From Nitrospira tepida (GTDB lineage: Bacteria; Nitrospirota; Nitrospiria; Nitrospirales; Nitrospiraceae), in the NCBI RefSeq assembly GCF_947241125.1, contig NZ_OX365700.1:3690001-3754000 (forward strand): 64,000 nt of DNA. Direction: 5' to 3'. Positions 18,760 to 28,158 of this stretch are shown piece by piece; the first letter of the stretch is position 1; the number at the start of each line of letters is the position of its first letter. Both the position numbers and the translations under genes were made by a program. The notes below the pieces were generated by a model. That model was given only the letters and a program-made list of their open reading frames with translations, ran no database searches and had not been told where the DNA came from.

Positions 18760-20163
18760 TCATGATTTCCGAGGGGCTTTGGTCAGGGCATCCGCCACAG
18801 TATCAACAGAGAGTACGCGTGCCCCGGCGATCGTGAGCACAGAACTGGGCATACGGGCGGCACCCAGCGGCAACAAGGCCGGCTCGATCAATACCGCTTG
18901 CTCGGGGGTGGTTGGAGGCACACCCAAGAAGATCAGCCTGATAGCCCCAAGACGCCTGGCTTCGTCGATCGCATCACCGATTGCGCGCGAGCCGGCTGCC
19001 AGCGGCCTGCCGAGGATGGCGCAGACCCCACGCATCCGCAGAAGCTGGGCCACGCGCCGCATCGCGGAGGCCTGAGACTTTGGAGCGACCACGAGCACCT
19101 CGGCCTCGGATGCCGAGGTGCTGATTTCGATCTGTTCGGAAACTTGAAAAAGCCGATCGACATCGAAGGCAAAACCCGTGGAAGGGGACATCCGTCCGAA
19201 ACGTCCTAAGAGGTGGTCGTAGCGCCCCCCTCCGCCGAGTTCATATCCCACCCCCTCGGCAAATACGTCGAAAACGATGCCGTCGTAATAGTCCAAGCCC
19301 CGCAACTCCCCAAGGTCCAAAAGGAGGTGCTCACGGAACCCGCTCTCTTCAAGTGCCCGATAGACCGCACCGAGACGGTCGAGGGCGGCACAGACCACTC
19401 GATCGCGGCCGGCCAAGGCCCGCCCCCTTTCCAACACTTCCTCCCGGCCATAGAGCCCAGGGGCCTCGAGAACGGCTCTGGCGCGCCGGGATGGGATTCG
19501 CTCCTTGGCCAGCAGTTCTTCAAGCTTCGGAATGTCCTTTCGCGCCGCCGCGTGTTCGGCTTCTTTTCGAGCCGCCGGCCCCATGCCCGTCCGGCGCAAC
19601 AGCCCCTGCAAAAACCCGGCGTGCCCCAGTGAGATCTTGAACGATTTGACCCCGATGCGGCGCAAGCACTCGATCATCAATGCGATGATCTCCGTGTCGG
19701 CCTCCATATCCGGAAGCCCGATGAGTTCCGCCCCAACCTGGAGCAGTTCTCGGTCCCGCCCCAAGTGCTCGGGCTCGTAGCGAAAAACGGTGGTGCGATA
19801 GGCCAGCCGCAGCGGAAGCCGGTCGCCCAACATCCCCATCGCCACGGTCCGAGCAATCTGGGCCGTCGCGTCCGGCCGCAGCACCAGCGTCCGGCCGGTC
19901 GTACGATCCGTCAGTTGATACCCCTTTTCGATTGCCCGCGCCTGCAGTCCGGGTGACAACACATCGAGGTATTCGAACGTGGGGAGAATGATCTCGTGAT
20001 AACCCCATCGACCGAGCGTCGCCAGCAGGGCATCTTCCAACTGGCGAACCCGTCGAGCGGTTTCTGGTAGGATCGTGGTGATACCGACGGGCAGGAGCGA
20101 TCGACCGGTGGTCGGACCGAGCATGCCGACGACCGGTCTGGGCCTGGAAGGACGAACTGGCAT
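18760..20163 (-). CDS. hisZ: ATP phosphoribosyltransferase regulatory subunit HisZ (HisRS-like)
   Basis: 467 residues with a class II aaRS-like catalytic fold: LPVGITTILPETARRVRQLEDALL, EIILPTFEYLDVLSPGL, TLVLRPDATAQIARTVA, YRTTVFRYE and LDYYDGIVFDVFAEGVGYELGGGGRYDHLLGRFG. HisZ activates a short HisG in the first step of histidine synthesis; hisG is not in the window. A true HisRS is a less likely alternative. The ATG at 20163 follows the serA stop by 19 bases; the frame open to 20277 lies inside serA. Neighbours serA and the aminotransferase make this an amino-acid biosynthesis operon. Confidence 0.85.
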   Translation of the reverse strand: MPVRPSRPRPVVGMLGPTTGRSLLPVGITTILPETARRVRQLEDALLATLGRWGYHEIILPTFEYLDVLSPGLQARAIEKGYQLTDRTTGRTLVLRPDATAQIARTVAMGMLGDRLPLRLAYRTTVFRYEPEHLGRDRELLQVGAELIGLPDMEADTEIIALMIECLRRIGVKSFKISLGHAGFLQGLLRRTGMGPAARKEAEHAAARKDIPKLEELLAKERIPSRRARAVLEAPGLYGREEVLERGRALAGRDRVVCAALDRLGAVYRALEESGFREHLLLDLGELRGLDYYDGIVFDVFAEGVGYELGGGGRYDHLLGRFGRMSPSTGFAFDVDRLFQVSEQIEISTSASEAEVLVVAPKSQASAMRRVAQLLRMRGVCAILGRPLAAGSRAIGDAIDEARRLGAIRLIFLGVPPTTPEQAVLIEPALLPLGAARMPSSVLTIAGARVLSVDTVADALTKAPRKS

Positions 20164-20182
20164 CGGTCGGACGGAACCCGTG

Positions 20183-21775
20183 TTAGAGCCCCGGGGACAG
20201 ATCGACGACTTTGACGGAAAGAATATTCGGCGAGGTTCGAATACGCTCGACGATGGCCGGAGCGATCGGTGCATCAAGCCCGATGATCAAGAGCGCATTG
20301 CCCCCTCGTTCTTCTCGCGAACACTGCATACGCGCGATGTTGATCTGATGATCACCCAACGCCGATGACACCGCGCCGATGACGCCGGGCCGGTCCACAT
20401 TTTGAATCAACAGCATGTGGCCCTCCGGAAAGATTTCCACCTGAAAGCGGTCGATCTCGATGATCCGGGGGTCTTTCTTGTGGAACAACGTGCCGGCCAC
20501 GTGATGAACCTTTTTCCCCGATTCGACCCGCACCCGAATCACGCTCGTGAAATCGCCGGCATCGCTGCTCTTGACCTCTTTGACCTCGATGCCGCGATCT
20601 TTAGCCAGGACTGGCGCATTCACATAATTCACGTCGTTGCCCAGGATCGGCGTCAAGAGCCCCCTGAGCACGGCGATGGTGAGCGGCGCGACGGAGAGGC
20701 CGGCCACTTCGCCGTTGTACTCCACTGTCACCCGTTCAAGACCGCCCTCATAGAGTTGCGCCTGGGTCAACCCGACTTTCTCGGCCAGCGAGAGATAGGG
20801 TTGAAGCCGCGGCAACAACTCCGGCGGCACCGAGGGAATGTTGACGGCCCCCCGGGCGATGCCTTTGCTGAAGTAATCGACGATTTGCTCGGCAATCCCC
20901 ACGGCCACGTTCTCCTGCGCTTCGGTTGTCGAAGCGCCGATATGCGGGGTGGAAATAAAGTTATCCAGCATCAGCAACGGGTGATCCGGCTTGGCCGGCT
21001 CTTCTTCGAAGACATCGAACGCGGCCGCGGAGACCCGTTTCGTCTTGAGAGCCTCGTAGAGATCCGCCTCATTGACGATTCCGCCTCGCGCGCAGTTCAC
21101 GATCATCACCCCGGGTTTCATCTTCGCAATGGCCTGCGCATTGATCAGCGATTTGGTTTCCGCCGTCAGCGGCGTGTGCACGGAAATGATGTCGGCTCGA
21201 CCGTACAACTCGTCGAGATCGACGATCTCGATCCCCATCTTCTTGGCCCGCTCCTCGGCAAGGTATGGATCGTAGGCAATAACCGTCATGGCAATGCCCT
21301 GGGCCAGTTTCGCCAAATAGCCGCCGATCTGTCCGACTCCGACGATCCCCAAGGTCTTGTTGTACAGCTCCATACCCATGAACTTTTCTTTTTCCCACTT
21401 GCCGGCTCGCATTGACGCGGTGGCTTGAGGAATCCGCCGCGTCATGGCAAAGATCATGGCCATGGTATGTTCGGCGGTGGTCACCGTGTTGCCGCCGGGC
21501 GTGTTCATCACGACGATGCCCCGACGGGTCGCCGCCTGGCTATCAACGTTGTCCAGTCCCGAGCCGGCGCGGCCCACGACCTTGAGCCGTTCGCCGGCCG
21601 CGATGACCTCAGCGGTCACCTTCGTGCCGGACCGGACAATGAGTCCGTCGCAATCCCGGATCTCCTTCAACAGCTCGTCCTTCGGCAACTTGGTCTTGAC
21701 CACAACCTGAAAGCCGGCCTTCTCAAGAAGCTCAACCCCCTGTTTCGACAAACTGTCGCTCACAAGAATTTTCAT
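20183..21775 (-). CDS. serA: D-3-phosphoglycerate dehydrogenase SerA
   Basis: 530 residues, the long form. The NAD-binding domain has [14 protein letters not shown] near residue 148; catalytic Arg is in [10 protein letters not shown], Glu in FDVFEEEP and His in TPHIGAST. An allosteric substrate-binding domain (about 315-440) and a C-terminal ACT domain ([31 protein letters not shown]) follow, so serine feedback is likely. It oxidises 3-phosphoglycerate to phosphohydroxypyruvate. ATG 21775 has AGGA close upstream; ATG 21787 is an alternative. The frame stays open to 22339 within the aminotransferase gene but encodes nothing recognisable there. Confidence 0.95.
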   Translation of the reverse strand: MKILVSDSLSKQGVELLEKAGFQVVVKTKLPKDELLKEIRDCDGLIVRSGTKVTAEVIAAGERLKVVGRAGSGLDNVDSQAATRRGIVVMNTPGGNTVTTAEHTMAMIFAMTRRIPQATASMRAGKWEKEKFMGMELYNKTLGIVGVGQIGGYLAKLAQGIAMTVIAYDPYLAEERAKKMGIEIVDLDELYGRADIISVHTPLTAETKSLINAQAIAKMKPGVMIVNCARGGIVNEADLYEALKTKRVSAAAFDVFEEEPAKPDHPLLMLDNFISTPHIGASTTEAQENVAVGIAEQIVDYFSKGIARGAVNIPSVPPELLPRLQPYLSLAEKVGLTQAQLYEGGLERVTVEYNGEVAGLSVAPLTIAVLRGLLTPILGNDVNYVNAPVLAKDRGIEVKEVKSSDAGDFTSVIRVRVESGKKVHHVAGTLFHKKDPRIIEIDRFQVEIFPEGHMLLIQNVDRPGVIGAVSSALGDHQINIARMQCSREERGGNALLIIGLDAPIAPAIVERIRTSPNILSVKVVDLSPGL

Positions 21776-21816
21776 GGGTCCTGCCATCGTAGATAAGTGG
21801 TCGTCGAGAACGTGAG

Positions 21817-22962
21817 TTAGGCCTTCGGCATCAACAACTCTTGGGCGCGTCCGACCCCGCTTCCCAATGTGATCGGATAGCCGAGCCCCTTGACGACCAT
21901 TTCGGTCGCCGCCAGAGCCGTGATGACATCGAACCGATCGGCATAGCCCATATGGGAGATGCGGAAGACCTTGCCCTTGAGATGGTCTTGTCCGCCGGCC
22001 GCGGTAATCCCGTATTGCACCCGGAGGTTCTTGTAGATCTGCTGCCCATCGACTCCCTCGGGAGCCGTCACGGTGGTCAGGGCGTCGCTGGGGGATTCTT
22101 TCGGGAACAGCGTCAGACCGGCGGCCTTGACGCCCTCTCGCATAGCCTGCGCCAGAGTGGCATGCCGCGCAAAGACGTTGGCCAACCCTTCGGCCTTCAG
22201 CATGCGCAGCACTTCTTGCAAGCCGAGAATCATGGAGACCGCCGGCGTATAGGCAGTTTGGTTTTTCTGCTGATTCTCCCGCTCGCGCTTGAAATTGAAA
22301 TAGAACGCGGCGTTCTTCGCCTTGTCCGCGAGCCGCCACGCCTTATCGCTGACGCTCACAAACGCCATGCCGGGCGGAAGCATCAGGGCCTTCTGGGAAC
22401 CGGTCACGACCACATCGAGGCCCCACTCATCCGTCTTCAAATCAAACACGCCAAGGGCGGTGATGGCGTCCACCACCAGAATGGTTTCGCCGAGCGGGCG
22501 TACGATGTCCGCGAGGGCCTTGCAGTTGTGCGCCACTCCGGTCGAGGTTTCACTCGCCTGGACGTACACCGCTTTGATGGACGGATCCTTTTTGAGCGCC
22601 TCGGCGACCATTTGAGGATCGACGGCGCGCCCCCAATCGACTTTGATCTCATGAACCTGCACACCAAACGTCTTACAGATCTTGGTCCAGCGCTCGCCGA
22701 ATTTTCCCCCGTTGATGCAAATCGCCTTGTCGCCGGGCGATAGGAAATTCGAGACGGCTCCCTCCATTCCACCCGTTCCCGAGCAAGCAAGCTGAAGGAC
22801 ATCGTTCCTGGTCTGGAACAGCCACTTCAGGTTCTCCCGAACCTCTGCAAAGATGGGATCAAATTCCGGCGCCCGATGGTGGATCATCGGACGAGCCATG
22901 GCGAGCAACACTTCAGGGGGCACCGGGGTCGGTCCGGGAGCGAGCAGGTAACGCTTTAACAT
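21817..22962 (-). CDS. Class V aminotransferase (alanine/serine-glyoxylate or phosphoserine type)
   Basis: 381 codons. The N-terminus KRYLLAPGPTPVPPEVLLAMARPMIHHRAPEF is typical of fold-type I class V enzymes related to serine-glyoxylate aminotransferase, and the PLP lysine is in VVVTGSQKALMLPPGMAF (about residue 190). The position directly before serA suggests that it converts phosphohydroxypyruvate to phosphoserine in place of a classical SerC, as is known for similar enzymes in some archaea and bacteria; this is inference. The ATG at 22962 has GGAGG eight bases upstream. It is the first gene of the operon, with a promoter at 23031-23059. Confidence 0.87.
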   Translation of the reverse strand: MLKRYLLAPGPTPVPPEVLLAMARPMIHHRAPEFDPIFAEVRENLKWLFQTRNDVLQLACSGTGGMEGAVSNFLSPGDKAICINGGKFGERWTKICKTFGVQVHEIKVDWGRAVDPQMVAEALKKDPSIKAVYVQASETSTGVAHNCKALADIVRPLGETILVVDAITALGVFDLKTDEWGLDVVVTGSQKALMLPPGMAFVSVSDKAWRLADKAKNAAFYFNFKRERENQQKNQTAYTPAVSMILGLQEVLRMLKAEGLANVFARHATLAQAMREGVKAAGLTLFPKESPSDALTTVTAPEGVDGQQIYKNLRVQYGITAAGGQDHLKGKVFRISHMGYADRFDVITALAATEMVVKGLGYPITLGSGVGRAQELLMPKA

Positions 22963-23030
22963 GGGTTTAGCCTCCGGGGGAACTCTACCGTCAAGATTGA
23001 TGATACTGGCTTGCGGATTGCGGAGCGCGC

Positions 23031-23059
23031 ACGCTACCACACCACTAGACGGGAGTCAA
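23031..23059 (-). promoter_or_regulatory. Promoter of the aminotransferase-serA-hisZ operon
   Basis: TTGACT at 23059-23054, a 17-bp spacer and TAGCGT at 23036-23031. Transcription would start near 23024, giving a leader of about 60 bases. Same form as the promoters before purA and tRNA-Ala. Confidence 0.6.
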
Positions 23060-23197
23060 GGTAAGGACGTGTTTTCAATGAGTTGAGTCATGTTTGGGAG
23101 TGAGAGCCTACAGGGAGTTTCGCGGTGATTGCGCCCCGCGGCGACACGTCTTCGGATGACTGGAGCGCGCTAACCTATTGGTGAATGTTACATTTTC

Positions 23198-23226
23198 TTG
23201 ACATCGTGGAGCGACACGGATACCTT
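23198..23226 (+). promoter_or_regulatory. Promoter of the lytic transglycosylase gene
   Basis: TTGACA at 23198-23203, 17-bp spacer, TACCTT at 23221-23226. The ATG at 23237 is only ten bases after the -10 box, so the transcript would be leaderless or nearly so. Confidence 0.5.
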
Positions 23227-23236
23227 TAGCCCCATC

Positions 23237-24613
23237 ATGATGAACGGGTGCGCTCATCGGGCTGTTCTCCTCTTCGTTCCTTTGCTGGCACTGTGCAATT
23301 GGGCACCGGCTCGAGCGGACCAAACGGGGTTCGAGGTTGTTCCGACCATCCGGCAGAGCATTCATGCGGAAACCCTTCCGCTTCCCGCGGGTCCTCAGGG
23401 GCCCAGTGCTTCGGATCCTGCACCCAGCGACCGTTCTTCTGCATCTCTATCTAACCCGGATCAGCCTTCGGAGGCCGTCCTTCCAGAATCAGCGGAGGAC
23501 GCACCTGTCACCCAACCGGCATCCGGTCCCTCTCCCAAGGAGGCAGAATCTTCGCAAGCCGCTGCGCATCAGGCTTTGGGGCACCAATCGCAGCAAGCTA
23601 GTACGGCAGTCGCTCTTAAGAAGGCGGCCCCTTACAATGTGCCGATCGTGATCGATTCTCAGGTCGAATCCCACATCCGTTATTTCAACACCGCGATCCG
23701 AGATCGATTTGAAAAGTGGCTGCTCCGCCTCAGTCATTATCGGCCCCTGGTCGAGCGCATTTTCTCGGAATTCGAGTTGCCCACAGACCTGGTCTACCTG
23801 TCCCTCGTGGAGAGCGGATTCAACCCCTATGCCTACTCGAGGGCGCGGGCAACCGGCCCCTGGCAATTTATGAAAGGCACGGCCCGGGTCTACGGACTGC
23901 GAGTCGACAGTTACGTGGATGAGCGCCGGGATCCCATTAAATCGACCGTGGCCGCCGCCCGCTATCTGCGCGATCTGTACGATCTCTTCGGAACCTGGCC
24001 CCTGGCCATGGCCGCATACAACGCGGGCGAAGGGAAGGTCATGCGCGCCCTTCAGAAGAGCCAATCGGAGAGTTTTGTCGAGATTTCACAAACCCGTTTC
24101 ATTCGACGGGAAACCAAGGAATATGTGCCGCGCTTCATGGCCGCCACGATTATTGCCAAAGACCCGGAGCGGTTTGGATTTCAATTGGCGGATGTGGCGC
24201 CCCATGATTTTGATGAAGTGATCGTTCGCCGCTCCATTCATCTGCAATCGCTGGCTGCCGCTAGCGGCGTGCCTTTCGAAGTCCTCAAAAACCTCAACCC
24301 CGAGTTGCGCCGATACGCCACGCCCCCGGGGGAAGCGGCCTACCATCTCAAAGTGCCGCTGGGCGCCAAATCCAAGATCGAGTCGGTCTTAGAGCGAGTT
24401 CCGACGTGGAAAGCGACGCCGGAACCCCGGTCCTTCCGTTCCGTCAAGACGAAACCGCCCTCCTCCACAACCCGCAAATGGTATCGTGTGCGCGGAGGAG
24501 ATACGCTCGTCTCGATCGCCAAACGCTTCGGGCTCTCCGTTGAAGCGCTCAAGCATCGCAACCGCATCTCCGCTCGGCAGCTCCGAGCGGGTGAGCTGCT
24601 CGCGATCCGCTGA
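23237..24613 (+). CDS. Membrane-bound lytic transglycosylase (MltD-like) with LysM
   Basis: 458 residues. Signal peptide at 1-28 (HRAVLLFVPLLALCNWAPARA), then a Pro/Ser-rich low-complexity linker to about residue 130. The SLT domain follows, with catalytic Glu in LVESGFNPYAYSRARATGPWQFM and the family landmark AAYNAGEGKV. A C-terminal LysM (KWYRVRGGDTLVSIAKRFGLSVEALKHRN) binds peptidoglycan. The enzyme cuts murein with formation of 1,6-anhydro ends in the periplasm. The start is the first of two adjacent ATGs, MMNG. It is divergent from the serine operon. Confidence 0.92.
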   Translation: MMNGCAHRAVLLFVPLLALCNWAPARADQTGFEVVPTIRQSIHAETLPLPAGPQGPSASDPAPSDRSSASLSNPDQPSEAVLPESAEDAPVTQPASGPSPKEAESSQAAAHQALGHQSQQASTAVALKKAAPYNVPIVIDSQVESHIRYFNTAIRDRFEKWLLRLSHYRPLVERIFSEFELPTDLVYLSLVESGFNPYAYSRARATGPWQFMKGTARVYGLRVDSYVDERRDPIKSTVAAARYLRDLYDLFGTWPLAMAAYNAGEGKVMRALQKSQSESFVEISQTRFIRRETKEYVPRFMAATIIAKDPERFGFQLADVAPHDFDEVIVRRSIHLQSLAAASGVPFEVLKNLNPELRRYATPPGEAAYHLKVPLGAKSKIESVLERVPTWKATPEPRSFRSVKTKPPSSTTRKWYRVRGGDTLVSIAKRFGLSVEALKHRNRISARQLRAGELLAIR

Positions 24614-24642
24614 CCCCTCCCCCTCGCTTGCCTGGCAACGAT

Positions 24643-25440
24643 TTATTTCGAAGAAGAGCTGGATGAATCCTTCGCCGGCTGACTGGAGGCCGAAGGGGAG
24701 GAATTGCCTTGAGGAGAACCTGCGCCCGAGGATTTTTTCACGTCCAACACTTTCAGTCTCACGCCGGCTTCACTGGCCAGCGGGGAATCCGGATAAGTTT
24801 TCATCAGCTCTTGATAGTGGGCCAACGCTCCTTCAGGCCTCGATTGAGCTTCCTCAAGCTTTCCCAGTTCAAACAGGGCATGGTCTCGGTTCAAGGCGCC
24901 GGGAATATCGACGATCGCCGAAAAGGACTTCGCCGCCAGCTCCCGATCGCCCTTCACGAGATAGGCATAGGCAAGCCTCTGGTGGATCAGCCCCGCCATC
25001 ATGGGATTGCCCGCATAGGCCACGAGGGCCTTCTGATACGCCTCTATGGCGCCCGGCAGGTCGTTCTGTTGAGTCAACAGGTTGCCGAGATTGTACAGCC
25101 CGATGGCGGCAAACGGCGTGCGCGGGTAAGCCTCTACAAGCTGGCGATAGAGCGCGACAGCCTGCTTCACATTCTCTTCAGTTTCCTTCGGCTTGTCCGG
25201 CACACGCGCCAGCGACAAGCTGGTCGCCCGCTGCAATAAATGGGACGCGGCTTCCGTGCGCTGACCGTCGTACCAGAGGATCCCGCCGACAATCCCGACC
25301 GCCGCAATAATCACGCCCCCCCCGGCCAATACCGCACGCCGGTTGTCCTCCAGACCCTGGAGCAGACGATCACCCCACGTTCCTAGATGGGCCTCATCTA
25401 GAGGAATCGATTTGGGCGGGATCTTGATTCGATACGACAT
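24643..25440 (-). CDS. YfgM-like TPR membrane protein
   Basis: 265 residues. One transmembrane segment (AVLAGGGVIIAAVGIVGGILWY, about 36-57) is followed by TPR-like repeats: AIGLYNLGNLLTQQNDLPGAIEAYQKALVAY and DHALFELGKLEEAQSRPEGALAHYQELMKTYPDSPLASEAGVRL. The tail is Ser-rich and disordered. The plan matches the YfgM family (TPR_21), ancillary SecYEG/BamB-linked periplasmic proteins. GGAGGA lies about nine bases before the ATG. Convergent with the transglycosylase gene. Confidence 0.8.
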   Translation of the reverse strand: MSYRIKIPPKSIPLDEAHLGTWGDRLLQGLEDNRRAVLAGGGVIIAAVGIVGGILWYDGQRTEAASHLLQRATSLSLARVPDKPKETEENVKQAVALYRQLVEAYPRTPFAAIGLYNLGNLLTQQNDLPGAIEAYQKALVAYAGNPMMAGLIHQRLAYAYLVKGDRELAAKSFSAIVDIPGALNRDHALFELGKLEEAQSRPEGALAHYQELMKTYPDSPLASEAGVRLKVLDVKKSSGAGSPQGNSSPSASSQPAKDSSSSSSK

Positions 25441-25560
25441 AAAGAAGCATCCTCCGACACAGACCGATCAATCGCGCCAAGATTTCACGGCCATAAGCCG
25501 TTGCTTATACTAAGGTCTCAACAAGTTGTCAACGAACCGGTGGGACGCGAGATCATCTGC

Positions 25561-25590
25561 TTGACTCTCCACCGCTTCCATTTGTATAGG
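25561..25590 (+). promoter_or_regulatory. Promoter of bioF
   Basis: TTGACT at 25561-25566, 18-bp spacer and TATAGG at 25585-25590. The transcript would start near 25597, about 50 bases before the GTG start. Confidence 0.5.
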
Positions 25591-25647
25591 CTCCATGCGC
25601 CTGCCGTTACCGATCCGCCATCTCGTTCTTGCTTTGGTACGGCCACC

Positions 25648-26826
25648 GTGAATGAATTCGATCCCCTCTTTGAGCCTGAATTGTCCAGACTTGACGCACA
25701 GCATTGGCTTAGACAATGCCGTGTCATCGAGTCCGCCTGCGCGCCGGAGATCGTGTATCAAGGGCGCCGCCTCATCCTCATGGCGTCCAACGACTATCTC
25801 GGCCTGGCCAACCATCCGGCCGTCAAGGAGGCGGCCGCCCAGGCAATTCGGCAATATGGGATCGGCGCAGGCGCCGCACGCCTGATCTCCGGAACCCAAC
25901 CACCGCACCATGACTTGGAAGTGGCCCTGGCAAAATGGAAGGACGCCGAGGCGGCCTTGTGCTTCGGGTCCGGCTATCTCGCCAACCTGGGCCTCCTTTC
26001 CAGCCTGGCCGGCCCTCAGGACATCATCCTGGCCGATCGGCTCTGCCATGCAAGCGTGATCGACGGCTGCCGCCTCAGCCGAGCAAGGCTCCGCATCTTT
26101 CATCACGCGGATGTCGACCACCTCGAACGGCTCCTCAAACGACGGCCCGCTGTTCGCCGGACGCTCATCGTCACAGACGGCCTGTTTAGCATGGATGGAG
26201 ATCTGGCGCCTCTCTCGGCATTGGCACGGCTCGCCAACCAGTATGAAGGCCTGCTGGTCGTGGACGATGCCCATGGCACCGGCGTGATGGGCGCGCATGG
26301 GCGAGGGTCGCTGGAGGCCTGCGGCGTCGAAGCTGACGTGCCCTTTCATATGGGCACCCTTGGGAAGGCGCTCGGGACGAGTGGGGCTTATGTGGTCGGC
26401 TCCGAAACCTTCGTGCGATTCCTTGTGAATACCGCCCGGACTTTTCTCTTCACGACCTCACCCCCCGCCGCCATGGCGGCGGCCACGATCGCCGCTCTGG
26501 AGCTGCTCCAAAGAGAGCCAGACCGCCGCGCGCGTTTGTGGGCCAATCGCGAGGTCCTGTTCCAGGGTCTCATCAGGATGGGGCTCCGACTGACGGCCAC
26601 CGCCAGCCCGATTCTTCCGGTCATCATCGGAGATGAGGCGCTCGCGCTGGGGGTGGCCCAGGCTCTATTGGAGCGAGGAATTTACGCGCCCGCCATCCGG
26701 CCTCCGACTGTTCCGAAGGGAAGCAGCCGGATCAGGCTCACGGTTACAGCCGAGCATACCCGCGAGCACTTGGATCAGGTGCTGCACGCCTTCCAAGACA
26801 TTCTCGCCTCGCGTTCGTTGACGTAA
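25648..26826 (+). CDS. bioF: 8-amino-7-oxononanoate synthase BioF
   Basis: 392 residues from a GTG start. Landmarks of the alpha-oxoamine synthase family are complete: LMASNDYLGLANHPAVKEAA, YGIGAGAARLISGTQPPHHDLE, DDAHGTGVMGAHGRG and the PLP lysine in HMGTLGKALGTSGAYV. It condenses pimeloyl-ACP/CoA with L-alanine in biotin synthesis. A 2-amino-3-ketobutyrate CoA ligase is a less likely alternative. No other bio gene is near. The GTG start at 25648 gives the normal length; the upstream open frame to 25501 crosses the promoter. Confidence 0.85.
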   Translation: MNEFDPLFEPELSRLDAQHWLRQCRVIESACAPEIVYQGRRLILMASNDYLGLANHPAVKEAAAQAIRQYGIGAGAARLISGTQPPHHDLEVALAKWKDAEAALCFGSGYLANLGLLSSLAGPQDIILADRLCHASVIDGCRLSRARLRIFHHADVDHLERLLKRRPAVRRTLIVTDGLFSMDGDLAPLSALARLANQYEGLLVVDDAHGTGVMGAHGRGSLEACGVEADVPFHMGTLGKALGTSGAYVVGSETFVRFLVNTARTFLFTTSPPAAMAAATIAALELLQREPDRRARLWANREVLFQGLIRMGLRLTATASPILPVIIGDEALALGVAQALLERGIYAPAIRPPTVPKGSSRIRLTVTAEHTREHLDQVLHAFQDILASRSLT

Positions 26827-27052
26827 CCGTTTTCAGCTTCCCCGCGTCTCTCCTCATTTTCCATCGACGCCCGAACATCCACTGACGATCCGTGCTCGCA
26901 AGCTGCTGCATCTTGACGCGATTTTCTTGCTTTCCGACCTCACTGTGGCATGATGCGACGAGCTGGAGCGACGGCGATCCTACCGCCTCTTCTAGGCCGG
27001 GCCGGCATCATCTTTTCTCGTTATTCGTCTTTTCCAAGGAGGGCGACGCGCA

Positions 27053-28099
27053 ATGGACATTTCCCAACTGCTCAGCTTTGGCGTGAAGGAGGGCGCATCG
27101 GACTGTCACCTCAGCGCGGGGGAACCGCCGATGTTGCGGCTGCACGGCGACATGAAGAAAGTGGACATGCCTCCCATGACGCAAGAGCAGGTCCATTCCT
27201 TGGTCTACGACATCATGAGCGACGCCCAACGGAAGAGCTTTGAAGAGCATCTGGAATGTGATTTCTCCTTCGCGCTGGGAGACATCTCCCGCTTCCGCGT
27301 GAACGTGTTCCTGCAGAACCGGGGCTTGGCGGCGGTGTTCCGGACCATCCCGACGGAAATCCTTCCACTTGAGAAGCTAGGCATGCCCCCCATCGTCCGC
27401 CAACTGTGCGATCGTGAAAAGGGCCTCATTCTCGTCACCGGACCGACCGGATCAGGCAAGTCCACCACCCTGGCCGGCATGATCGACTACCTGAACAATC
27501 TCTACGAAGGGCACGTCATCACGATCGAAGACCCGATCGAGTTCGTCCATAAGTCCAAGAAATGCCTGGTCAACCAGCGGGAACTCGGCGTGCACACCAA
27601 GTCGTTTGCCAACGCGCTCCGATCCGCTCTGCGGGAAGATCCCGATATTGTCCTGGTCGGCGAAATGCGGGATCTCGAAACCATTCAACTGGCGTTGACC
27701 GCCGCGGAAACGGGGCACCTGGTCTTCGCCACCCTGCATACATCCAGCGCGCCCAAGACCGTGGATCGGATCATCGACGCCTTCCCGCCCAACCAGCAGG
27801 CCCAGGTGCGAACCCAGCTCGCGGAGGCGCTGGAGGCCGTGCTCACGCAGACGCTCGTCAAGAAAAAGACGGGCGGCCGCGCCGCCGCCGTGGAGATTCT
27901 GGTCGCCACCACTGCGATCCGCAACCTCATCCGAGAACAGAAGCTCCACCAAATTCCCGGCTTGATGCAGGCCAGCCAGAAGGAAGGGATGCAGACCATG
28001 GATATGGCCCTGCTCGATCTGGCCACGCGGGGCGTGATCACCAAGGCCGAGGCCCAATCGCGCAGCATGAACCCGAACCTGTTTGCCAACGCCGTGTAG
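27053..28099 (+). CDS. pilT: Type IV pilus retraction ATPase PilT
   Basis: 348 residues of the GspE/PilT secretion ATPase family. The N-terminal domain (DISQLLSFGVKEGASDCHLSAGEPPMLRLHGDMK) precedes Walker A GPTGSGKST near residue 135, the Asp box ITIEDPIEFVH, Walker B VLVGEMRDLETI and the His box TGHLVFATLHT. PilT depolymerises pili from the cytoplasmic base and drives twitching. AAGGAGG lies about ten bases before the ATG. It forms a pair with pilU, 60 bp downstream, and would act on pili made from the pilins at 14-15 kb. Confidence 0.95.
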   Translation: MDISQLLSFGVKEGASDCHLSAGEPPMLRLHGDMKKVDMPPMTQEQVHSLVYDIMSDAQRKSFEEHLECDFSFALGDISRFRVNVFLQNRGLAAVFRTIPTEILPLEKLGMPPIVRQLCDREKGLILVTGPTGSGKSTTLAGMIDYLNNLYEGHVITIEDPIEFVHKSKKCLVNQRELGVHTKSFANALRSALREDPDIVLVGEMRDLETIQLALTAAETGHLVFATLHTSSAPKTVDRIIDAFPPNQQAQVRTQLAEALEAVLTQTLVKKKTGGRAAAVEILVATTAIRNLIREQKLHQIPGLMQASQKEGMQTMDMALLDLATRGVITKAEAQSRSMNPNLFANAV

Positions 28100-28158
28100 C
28101 ACCATCGACGATCGGCATCATTATCCCGGGAACGGTCCTGCCACAGACGGAGAGAGCA

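Noticed and set aside
20402-21415. 337-residue open frame antisense to serA
   Set aside because: Shadow of serA on the other strand; no motif.
20183-22339. Extended 718-residue SerA
   Set aside because: The added N-terminal part overlaps the aminotransferase gene in another frame and matches nothing in the family.
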